A stretch of 64,000 nucleotides of DNA, from assembly GCA_032209605.1 (NCBI GenBank), contig JASFXZ010000076.1, positions 496,001 through 560,000 on the forward strand. Direction: 5' to 3'. Position numbers and translations under genes: made by a program. Below the pieces are notes generated by a model, which made no database searches, was not told the origin of the DNA, and saw nothing but the letters and a program-made list of their open reading frames with translations. Of this stretch, positions 54,640 to 64,000 are shown piece by piece (the first letter of the stretch is position 1; every line of letters starts with the position of its first letter). The stretch is from Mactromeris polynyma (Eukaryota; Mollusca; Bivalvia; Venerida; Mactridae).

Positions 54640-57600
54640 TCAGCACGGTAAAGATGAAACTTCCGTCAAATCATCATCATATGAAGTGTATGTATACGTG
54701 TCCGTGAGATCATCCGTGGTTATATCGTCATATTCAGAATTGAACTCTTCATAATCTATAAAATCAAACATTCCTAAATTACGATCAACTGTCGGCGGTT
54801 TTTTATCGGTTGCTTTCTTTTCATCGTAACCAGGGACGGTAATTTTTACTTTAGGTTGTTGTCTGGTCCGAGAATTTCTACTCGATGCCGCCGACCCCGT
54901 ATTTGCACTTGCTGTTCTTGACCCGGATGATAACGATCCTTGAGATCCTAGTTTACGCTTTTTAAGGAGATGCTGCTGTCGAATCTGTTCTAGATTAAGG
55001 ACGTTAGTATTAGCAGTTGGAACACTTTTTAACGCTGCTTGATTTTGAGAAGTATTTTCAGTAGGTATTGATGCTAAAGTCTTCACTTTATTCGGAACAG
55101 CTTTCTGTCGATCCCCGACACCGGAAAATGCACCATTAGCTTCATCTCTCCGGCTTACAGGTTCATCATCGACTGGGCCCGGCCCAGTGTGTGGTCTTAC
55201 TGGTTCCAGGTTCAGTTTGACGTCTTTATCAATCTTAGAATAATTTTCATCTACCTGATGAACGTCAGCGTTAACATGATGAATATTACCTAACACATCA
55301 CCTTTAACATGATTTGAATGCCCATTATCACTTTTAAGAAACTTAGAATCGTTAGTCACATGTTTATTATGGCGATCAACACCATTATTAACATGTCCTG
55401 ATTCCAGAATTAACAAATTTGCACCATTATGATTATGTTGACACATTTTTGGATTTGTAATTGTTTTGTTAGGACCTCTGACTCCAGAAGTCTCTCCAGT
55501 TACCTTAGTCCTATGTTCAGCTTCAACATTAAGGACGTCCAAGTTAACTGGCTGATCAGGATTTTCTTCAACCTGTTCAGCTTGTATATTCAATACATCA
55601 ACATTCTGAGCATGTGCTTTATGTGCTCCGCATAATCTACAATGCTCAGCCTCCACATTAAGTATATTTACACCGTTCTGCGTCTGTGATAGCCTCGAGG
55701 AAAAACCACTATCATCTTCATCTTGCTCATTTTCGTCGGGTAATACATCTCCGGTAGTTTGGTATCGACGAAATGGGTTGGTGTATGGTCTCTTCATTTC
55801 GTATGTAGCATTTGTTTCCTTTTCAGCATGTGCAACAACAGCTGGTTTCTCTGCAGTGACATTTCCAGATTCAACTTGATTATCCTTCTCCAAATGACTC
55901 TTGTCCATTAATTTTAGTTGGTCTTGCTGTTTATCAAAAACAACTGGAGCTTGGTAAAAAGGTTGCTGAGTTTTATCATATGGCTGCTGTGTTGGGCCAA
56001 ACAATAGACCAGGAGAATGCCCCTTACCGTGAAGAAATCGGGACCAATTCAATCCTTCGGTGAAATCTAGCTTTCCGTTGTGACCAATCTGACGCTTGTG
56101 TCCAACGGCAGATGACACACGACTACTTGGTTGAGACTGCGACTTTCTAGTACCTTCATCACGCTTTTGTGTATTTCTCTTCGAAGCAAGCACATAATCA
56201 CCCGAAAAAGGTCTTTTTCTGTCAGTTCGGTCCAAGTCATGTCGTGGTCTTTCAGGGGGAAGATGAACTTTGGCGTTCGCGTACCTGAACTGATCTTTTG
56301 AATTGGACTGGCTACCCTTACTTCCTCTGCTGGAGGCCAAACCTAGACGGCTGCTTCCAACAGTATGTGAAGAGTTCCGAGAACCAGCTCTTGCTTGTTC
56401 AAATATCTCATTCACAAGGGGACCTAACTCTTTCAAATTTCCACGTATTTCACCCGACTCTTGACAATTCTCTTCTGTGTGAATAGTCTGGTTGCCTCCA
56501 ATCTCTATATTGTCATCGTCCTCTTGATAAAAGCTTGTTTCAGTCAATGCAAGTTTAACCTCTCTTCGGCGACCTCTTCTGTAACTTCCACTTGGTGATG
56601 GATTAGCTCCCTTTAAATTTGAGACATTTCCGTTTGAGTTATCTTCCTTCTCAATTCTATTAGAGGGAGGTGGCAGTGCTGCTTGGGCAGCAAATATTGA
56701 GAAGTCGGGTTGCTTGGGTCTTGTTTGAGGTAGCTCGATTTCCGATACACTGTTTCCAGTGTTTGAATCTGATAAAATGTTAGATGACCCGAATGAATGC
56801 ATAGGCACTAGTGCCTTAACCCCGATATTTCCGATATGACCGTTCAACTCACTCATGTCTGAAGACTCATTGATAGAATTTGAACACTGCTGAAGATGTT
56901 TTAACCTTTGAGCTTGTATGGCAGCTAAGCTGCTCGAGATTGGTTCCATTATCGGTTGAACACGATTTTGGCGCTTCTTTCGACGTTTTTTCCGACGTTT
57001 CCGTCTTTCTTCGGCTCGAATTTCTCTCTCAATATCACTAAGCTTTTGACTCATGCTAGATTCATAAGACCGTCTTCTTGAAGACCGACTTGAAACTCTT
57101 TGGGAGGAAGATATCTTTGACCCAAGCGACACAGCATCTATAAATATACAAACCCAATGCATAAAACACAGAATACTTTTTAAAAATAATAGTTACATAA
57201 AATGAGGAATCATAACATTGACACCGGTCTTACAGAATATTTGATACAGATAAACAGCAATCTAATTTACACAACTGTTCACCTAACTTCCCACTTCATG
57301 GAACATGTCGGATTTAGTCAAATTATACTCGGTACATTTAAAAATGCACACTTTTTTACCAACCATACTTCAATAAAATTCTTTTTTTTTTTAAACTCAT
57401 TTTTTATGAAAATTGACGATTGTCATAAAATGTAGCATACATGCTGAACACACATGCAATAATATTGTGTCTAGTTCTTTTCTTAAATCCTAAAAATAAG
57501 TCAATGAAAATTAAGAAATCCCATATCTTGCATTATTAAATGTACTGAGGCCTAAATAAAAAATATTTTTGTTTCAGGTTTCATGCCCCAAAAAGGCTAG

Positions 57601-60600
57601 GTAGGTAGTATTTTTTTTTTTTTTTATTATTTTCAAATGAAGCAAATTAAACATAGACTTAAATGAATATGATCAAAGACAAATCCCCTTTCCCTTTTAA
57701 CATGGATAATGTTTAATCAAGGTGAATGTAATGCTCTATAGCTGAAATACTCGTCAAGCGTCTAATAACTGGGCAGAAATATGAAAGAAAAATTAACACA
57801 AAGAAATTTTACCCAAAAAAAAGAAATTTAACCAAAAAGAAAAAAAATGTTAACACGTGAAAAAATGTTCTAGGGTCGGGCAATAAAAAAGGGTAGGTCG
57901 GGAAACCTGAAACAAACATTTTTTTTAAACCAGACTATATTTTATCGCACATTTTTTTTTGCCTGATCTCATCTTTTGTAGTTCATAGATAGTACATTTT
58001 CATCAACCCTTTGTTGGGTTTGAACAAGTATTGTGTGTTTGAATAAAGATACAGAACAATTCTGAATCGCAATCATGGAGTATTCAAACGACACATTAAT
58101 TTACTATCCCTTTTCTTTAATGATGTATACATGAACTGTAAAACCTCAATAATAAGACCCCCATTGGGACCCTTGAAAACTGGTGTTAATACTGAGGTTG
58201 TATAAATAGCAAAACAGTGAAAATGGATTTGAAAATTGTGTTCTTAATTTTGAGGAGGTCTTATTACTGAGGTGGTCTTTAACATTATTCTCACAATCAC
58301 AAAATTGCCATTGGATTCAAAGGTTTCCTTCAAGTATGTGAAAATATGGCAGCAACAACTCCTTTACGACATACCTGGATCGGTCTGCCTGTGTCTTGAA
58401 CGTCCGACCTTCGACTTCATTAATCCACGTAGTTGCCGTCTATTATGTTTTGGTACGGTCACAGCAAAACCAGACGACTGGGAATGAGAACTGGCAGAAC
58501 TTCGGTCAAACCTCATACCTGCAATAAAACATACACAGTAAAACCTCAATGATAAAACCACCCTTGGGACCCTTGAAAACTAGTCTGCATTTTTGAGGTG
58601 GTCTTAATATTGAGGTTGAATAAAGAGCAAAACAGTGACAATGGATTTGAAAATTATGAAACATTAGGGACCAAGTAATCAAAATTTAAACCTGCTGGAA
58701 GAACAGTACTTATAGGCAGTCAACTCGCCCTCTTTTCAGAAAGAAGGGATAAAGTAAGGCTATTTTTTTTTAAAAAGTAGTCCAAAAGTAGGGATTTTAT
58801 AGCCTAAAAGTAGGGATAGTAGGGATGAGTCCTTACTTTTGGAATATCAAAAATGGTAAAAATTCACCACACTGTACATTCTCCATGATTAGACCTCTGT
58901 GTTTCATGCAGGTGAAATAAATATTTTCAGTTAATGCCTCAGATTTGAAAAGAAAGTAGGGTTAGTAGGGCTCTTTCAAGAAAAAGTAAGGAAAGAGTGG
59001 GGAGAAAGTAAAAACGTAGGAAAAGTAGGGCCCATTTGACAGCCTGTACGAAGTATCCAGATACGAAATTGGCAGCTAAACCAAACTAAAGTAAAACCTT
59101 AAAACTAAGACCAGCCTCGTGACCCCTGAAAACTGGTCTTCTCATTGAGGTGGTCTTAATATTGAGGTTGTATACGGAGCATAACTTAGAAAATGGACTT
59201 GAAGTGTGTTCCTAATTTCGAGGTAGTCTTATTATTGAGGTGGTCTTAATATTGAGGTTGTATATAGAGCAAAACTTAGAAAATGGACTTGAAGTGTGTT
59301 CCAAATTTCGAGGTGGTCTCATTATTGAGGTGGTCTTGAAGAGAGGTTTTACTGTACATACCAAAGGGATCATCATGATCTGTCCCATAGCTGACGGACA
59401 ATCTTTCATTTGTTCTTTGTTTCTGCCTCTTAAATGCTCGAGTCACCATTCTATGCTTTCTCAGTTTCTGTGGTTTGTTACTTGGCTTGTTGAATAATCT
59501 GAATAAAGAAATTGTCACAGAAAAACTCTTATTAAGTCTGTTAAATTTACTTTCAGCTTGTTTAGTTAAACGAGATTTGTTTCGTCGAAAGTTATGGGAT
59601 AAATGCTATTTTTAAATGCTATCAACAATATTTCCACCAATGAAATGAGTCATTTTAATCAAAGAACTTAAAACAAATTTTACACTATACAATCTCTCTG
59701 GAGCAATATTATATGGTATATGTAAAATTCGGCAGGCTGACCCATTAGAATTAGACAATTTACTTTTTTTTGGGTCTAATCCCCCAACCCTAGAGACAAG
59801 CATTTTATCTACATCCTCACAGTAGGAGATGCCAATTCCCCATTCGACCAAAATACCATAAATGTGCATTAGGAAAAATGTATGCAGCAAGTGTCAACCT
59901 CATAAACACGGTAATTTGCTCATTTTTGCAATCGGTATCATCTAATGGTGCTAAAATATCATGTTTACCTTCTGAAGACTCTCTCCCAAACATCAAGGGA
60001 AGCCTTGGACCAAGACCATGAACTGAACAGAATGCCCATACCAAAGAATGAAAATATATGAATGACGGCTGCAACAATACTGGGTCTGCTGTCCATCTCA
60101 CAGGTGCTTGGAGCCGCTTCATCAAAAATCTCCATCACAGAAACGTTTGCTTTACAACTGAAATACCATTGATTAATCATTGATAATATGTGCAAATAAA
60201 ACATTTAAATAATTCCATTACAAACAGTATTATACAGTGGTCAGTATTGTACAGTGGTCAGTATTGCACAGGGGTCAGTATTGTACAGTGGTCAGTATAG
60301 TACAGTGGTCAGTATTGTACAGTGGTCAGTATAGTACAGTGGTCAGTATTGTACAGTGGTCAGTATTGTACAGTGGTCAGTATAGTACAGTGGTCAGTAT
60401 AGTACAGTGGTCAGTATTGTACAGTGGTCAGTATAGTACAGTGGTCAGTATAGTACAGTGGTCAGTATAGTACAGTGGTCAGTATTGTACAGTGGTCAGT
60501 ATAGTACAGTGGTCAGTATTGTACAGTGGTCAGTATTGTACAGTGGTCAGTATTGTACAGTGGTCAGTATTGTACAGTGGTCAGTATTGTACAGTGGTCA

Positions 60601-63600
60601 GTATAGTACAGTGGTCAGTATTGTACAGTGGTCAGTATTGTACAGTGGTCAGTATAGTACAGTGGTCAGTATTGTACAGTGGTCAGTATAGTACAGTGGT
60701 CAGTATAGTACAGTGTACAGTATTGTACAGTGGTCAGTATTGTATACAGTGGTCAGTATTGTACAGTGGTCAGTATTGTACAGAGGTCAGTATTGTACAG
60801 TGGTCAATATTGTACAGTGGTCAGTATAGTACAGTGGTCAGTATTGTACAGTGGTCAGTATAGTACAGTGGTCAGTATTGCACAGTGGTCAGTATTGTAT
60901 ACAGTGGTCAGTATAGTACAGTGGTCAGTATAGTACAGTGTACAGTATTGCACAGTGGTCAGTATTGCACAGTGGTCAGTATATGTATACAGTGGTCAGT
61001 ATAGTACAGTGGTCAGTATAGTACAGTGTACAGTATTGTACAGTGGTCAGTATAGTACAGTGGTCAGTATAGTACAGTGGTCAGTATTGTACAGTGGTCA
61101 GTATAGTACAGTGGTCAGTATAGAACAGTGGTCAGTATTGTACAGTGGTCAGTATTGCACAGTGGTCAGTATAGTACAGTTGTCAGTATTGTACAGTGGT
61201 CAGTATAGTACAGTGTACAGTATTGTACAGTGGTCAGTATAGTACAGTGGTCAGTATTGTACAGTGGTCAGTATTGTACAGTGGTCAGTATTGCACAGTG
61301 GTCAGTATAGTACAGTGGTCAGTATAGTACAGTGGTCAGTATTGTACAGTGGTCAGTATTGTACAGTGGTCAGTATAGTACAGTGGTCAGTATAGTACAG
61401 TGGTCAGTATAGTACAGTTGTCAGTATTGTACAGTGGTCAGTATAGTACAGTGTACAGTATTGTACAGTGGTCAGTATAGTACAGTGGTCAGTATTGTAC
61501 AGTGGTCAGTATTGTACAGTGGTCAGTATTGCACAGTGGTCAGTATAGTACAGTGGTCAGTATAGTACAGTGGTCAGTATTGTACAGTGGTCAGTATTGT
61601 ACAGTGGTCAGTATAGTACAGTGGTCAGTATAGTACAGTTTTCAGTATAGTACAGTTGTCAGTATTGTACAGTGGTCAGTATAGTACAGTGTACAGTATT
61701 GTACAGTGGTCAGTATAGTACAGTGGTCAGTATTGTACAGTGGTCAGTATTGTACAGTGTACAGTATTGTACAGTGGTCAGTATAGTACAGTGGTCAGTA
61801 TTGTACAGTGGTCAGTATTGTACAGTGGTCAGTATTGCACAGTGGTCAGTATAGTACAGTGGTCAGTATAGTACAGTGGTCAGTATTGTACAGTGGTCAG
61901 TATTGTACAGTGGTCAGTATAGTACAGTGGTCAGTATAGTACAGTTTTCAGTATTGTACAGTGGTCAGTATAGTACAGTGTACAGTATTGTACAGTGGTC
62001 AGTATAGTACAGTGGTCAGTATTGTACAGTGGTCAGTATAGTACAGTGGTCAGTATAGTACAGTGGTCAGTATTGTACAGTGGTCAGTATTGTACAGTGG
62101 TCAGTATTGTACAGTGGTCAGTATTGTACAGTGGTCAGTATTGTACAGTGGTCAAAACACAATAAACAAAATACTTAGATACTATACTACATCAAAGAAT
62201 GAACATTAGAATATCACACCAATGGATTTGTATGTCAATATTATGAGCTTACTAAGTGTAATCCATGAGATTCGTGTTCCAGTCAGACTCCCCAGTGAAT
62301 GTGTAAATATGTATAATCACGCTGACAATGACCAGCACAAAGGTCATACCAATGAACACAGCTGAAATAACAGACAATAGTACAATAATAGTGTTACACA
62401 TTCAAATAGCTCAAAGCCAGGGGCTAAGAATTAAAATTTCGAACAAGTAGAAATTGTCCTGTTTTTCATTATCCTAAATGTATGTCCCCAATTTGAATTG
62501 AATCCACCCATACTTTCACGAGTTATTGATCGGAAACCAATTTTTTATGTCGAAAAAGGGCAGTAACTCCTCTTATAACACTTTATGTCCCATCACCATT
62601 CTTCGAATGACGGGGGCAAAAAACTTAGTTAATTGTAGCTGATATCGAACTTGACCTGTATTCCGGCACTCGGGTAACTGTTTTTGCAGGTACTCGGCAT
62701 CGTTCCCACAAAAACAGTAATTTATGTGACGGATATTTCCATCCATACTGGAAACTAGTGAAAGATTCTTATATTTCTATACCTATGTACACAAAGTGAA
62801 TTGAATCCACACATCTTTTCAAAAGTTACTGATTTGAAACCAAAGTTTTGCACAGACATACGGACGGATAGATGGACAGTGGTAACACCTTATGCTTCTT
62901 CATTATTCTTTCAATGGTGGGGGCATAAAAAAGAGATACAGAAATTCCAAGGTGATCGGCTGAGTTGATGTTTATTACAGAGAAAATATTTTGTTAAACA
63001 AAAAAATCCATAGACAATTTTAAGAAATTATTAGAATAAAAAAATTGTGACATCAAGATTTTTACAAAATGGAGTTAAATAAGAATGTTCTATCTTCCAT
63101 TTCAACTTACCTAGTCGAATGATGGTATCATGAATTTTCGATGTCGCTTTCTGCCCAATAAATGGTGGCGAATCTTTTTTAACTTTGATCAGAGTCAGAA
63201 GACCTGGAACAACAATGCTTACAGTGAATCAAAGTACAGTAAAACCTCACTTAAAGACCACCTCAATATTGAGAACACAAGTTTCAACTCCATTTACTGT
63301 ATTGCTCTTTATTCAACCTCAGTTTTAAGACCAGTTTCCAAGGGTCCCAAGGGTGGTCTTATTATCGAGGTTTTACTGTACCAATAATAATCTAGCCCCA
63401 AAGTTGAAAGATGGATCTGGCCCATCTAAACATAGAACATAGAATAGTTGGACAATTTTTATCCAGTGTTGTTGCTACAATGGCTAAGACCTCTCTAATC
63501 AAACAATTGTGTGTAATTGTATAAGTGTACTAATTAAAAAGACTTGGGAAACACCCCAATTGTTAAATATGTGGAAGTTTTTTTTTAATTAATTGGCATT

Positions 63601-63934
63601 ACAAACTTTTTTTTTTGGACAAATAGTGAAAATAGCGAAATAAATTTTCAGTGTTTTCTTTGAAAATTCATATTTATTGATGTTTTAACAATATGGATAT
63701 GTCCTGTTTGTGTTTATTTTGGTAAAAAATAACAAAATATGAACAACACTTCTCAATAAGAGATTTTTATAGCTAGAATATAAATATTTTTGTATAATGA
63801 AAAAACTTACCTCGTACAGAGAATACAGCACCAATTATTAAAGCCAGTATAATTGGCGCCAAAACAAATCCCGCTCTGTTCCATGTGTCGTAAAATCCAG
63901 GAAAACATATACCACTTAATGAATCTGCATCGAT
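54640..63934 (-). CDS. Smo: Smoothened (Hedgehog signal transducer), 3' part from TM5 to C-terminus
   Basis: Exons in transcript order: 63934-63811, 63203-63111, 62361-62253, 60157-59969, 59498-59362, 58518-58375, 57137-54640 (stop at 54640). Phases join to 1,097 residues. Exon 1 seen has SGICFPGFYDTWNRAGFVLAP and TM5; exon 2 the third intracellular loop (ATSKIHDTIIRL); exon 3 TM6; exon 4 the last extracellular loop and TM7, ending WSWSKASLDVWERVFRR. This is the class F receptor Smoothened by motif wording. The extracellular domain and TM1-4 lie right of the window. The tail is about 925 residues, far longer than the roughly 245 of vertebrate Smo. It has an Arg/Lys cluster (ERRKRRKKRRKKRQNR), SRRRSYESS sites that suit PKA then CK1, three or more copies of a D/N-VLNVEAEH-type repeat (about 55510-55680), and an acidic end (EYDDITTDDLTD). 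Confidence 0.94.
57546..57930. mobile_element. Non-autonomous DNA element, copy 2 of 51261-51608
   Basis: Ends AAAATATTTTTGTTTCAGG and CCTGAAACAAACATTTTTTTT. Full interior match in the same orientation, with longer A/T runs. It lies in the Smo intron before the last exon. Confidence 0.75.
58136..58285. mobile_element. CAGTAAAACC-family MITE in Smo intron, right end lost
   Basis: Starts CTGTAAAACCTCAATAATAAG and carries CCCTTGAAAACTGG and AGGTGGTCTTT, but lacks the GGTTTTACTG end. It ends about 90 bp from the exon at 58375. Confidence 0.65.
58536..58660. mobile_element. CAGTAAAACC-family MITE beside a Smo splice acceptor, truncated
   Basis: Starts CAGTAAAACCTCAATGATAA at 58536, 17 bp from the 5' edge (58518) of a Smo exon, so on the minus strand its end lies just before the TTTTATTGCAG acceptor. 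The far terminus is missing. Confidence 0.65.
59089..59354. mobile_element. CAGTAAAACC-family MITE abutting a Smo splice donor
   Basis: Ends GAGAGGTTTTACTG at 59354, with TA at 59355-59356. On the minus strand the donor of the exon ending at 59362 reads GTATGTA then CAGTAAAACC, so the element starts at intron position +8. An internal segment of about 115 bp is duplicated (GAGGTGGTCTTAATATTGAG twice). Confidence 0.8.
60227..62154. repeat. 17-bp minisatellite in a Smo intron, about 113 copies
   Basis: The unit is TACAGTGGTCAGTATTG or TACAGTGGTCAGTATAG, with CACAG, TGTACAG and TTTTCAG variants. A marked block containing CAGTTGTCAG recurs at 61177, 61415 and 61653, exactly 238 bp (14 units) apart, showing a higher-order repeat. 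ORFs here arise from the repeat only. Confidence 0.95.
63237..63378. mobile_element. CAGTAAAACC-family MITE, intact copy
   Basis: CAGTAAAACCTCACTTAAAG at the left and ATCGAGGTTTTACTG at the right, flanked by TA on both sides (63235-63236, 63379-63380). It starts 33 bp from the Smo exon edge at 63203. Confidence 0.85.
63395..63760 (+). repeat. Dispersed repeat, copy 2 of 16050-16430
   Basis: Same-order blocks as 16050-16430 (ATGGATCTGGCCCATCTAAA, ATTGATGTTTTAACAATATGG). It lies in a Smo intron. Diverged; class unknown. Confidence 0.5.
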
Positions 63935-64000
63935 CTGAAAAATTCAACATTGTCTAAATGTGTAACCAGGTTGTCAACTCACCTCTTTTAAAAAAGTAGG

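Noticed and set aside
60237..61854. Plus-strand ORFs reading VVSIVQWSVLYSGQ
   Set aside because: Translation of the 17-bp satellite in a Smo intron; three frames open because of the repeat, not coding.

Overview
The window is AT-rich animal DNA with multi-exon genes, GT/AG introns and dense small repeats. The host proteins (TNNI3K, ATP13A1, Smoothened), the repeat families (tRNA-headed SINEs, CAGTAAAACC-type MITEs, minisatellites) and the transposon type suggest a lophotrochozoan, most likely a bivalve mollusc. The species cannot be named from the sequence alone.

Layout: (1) 737-15194 (+) is a 5'-truncated TNNI3K gene of 19 exons (ankyrin repeats, then a protein kinase), with a 3'UTR to about 17.05 kb. 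(2) 17-21.9 kb is intergenic and holds SINEs, a MITE and a 1.18-kb foldback element. (3) ATP13A1, the P5A-type ER ATPase, starts at 21887 (+). Its 8-kb first intron hosts an intact RecQ-like helicase gene (23898-26762, +) and a divergent small ORF on the minus strand. ATP13A1 exons run to the DKTGTLT phosphorylation site near 35.8 kb, and no later exon is recognisable. (4) 37211-50454 is a complete 13.2-kb Ginger1-type DNA transposon with CCGG target-site duplications. It has TGTAAC...GTTACA termini and inverted arms swollen into about 59-bp minisatellites. Its two-exon integrase-like transposase ends in an OTU protease domain, and the transposase intron holds 3.3 kb of a 24-bp satellite. (5) 54640-63934 (-) is the 3' portion of Smoothened, from TM5 to the C-terminus, with a very long cytoplasmic tail of about 925 residues. 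One of its introns holds about 1.9 kb of a 17-bp satellite.

The main discovery candidate is the Ginger1 element. It has an intact reading frame, expected catalytic residues, matching termini and TSD, and an unusual architecture of satellite arms plus a satellite-filled intron. Secondary points are the apparent loss of the 3' half of ATP13A1, which a clean Ginger insertion cannot explain; a MITE family whose ends sit 7-33 bp from four splice sites; the giant Smo tail; and the nested RecQ-like gene. Exon joins were made by eye from splice sites and reading frame and have no transcript support. Homology calls come from recognised motifs, not from searches.
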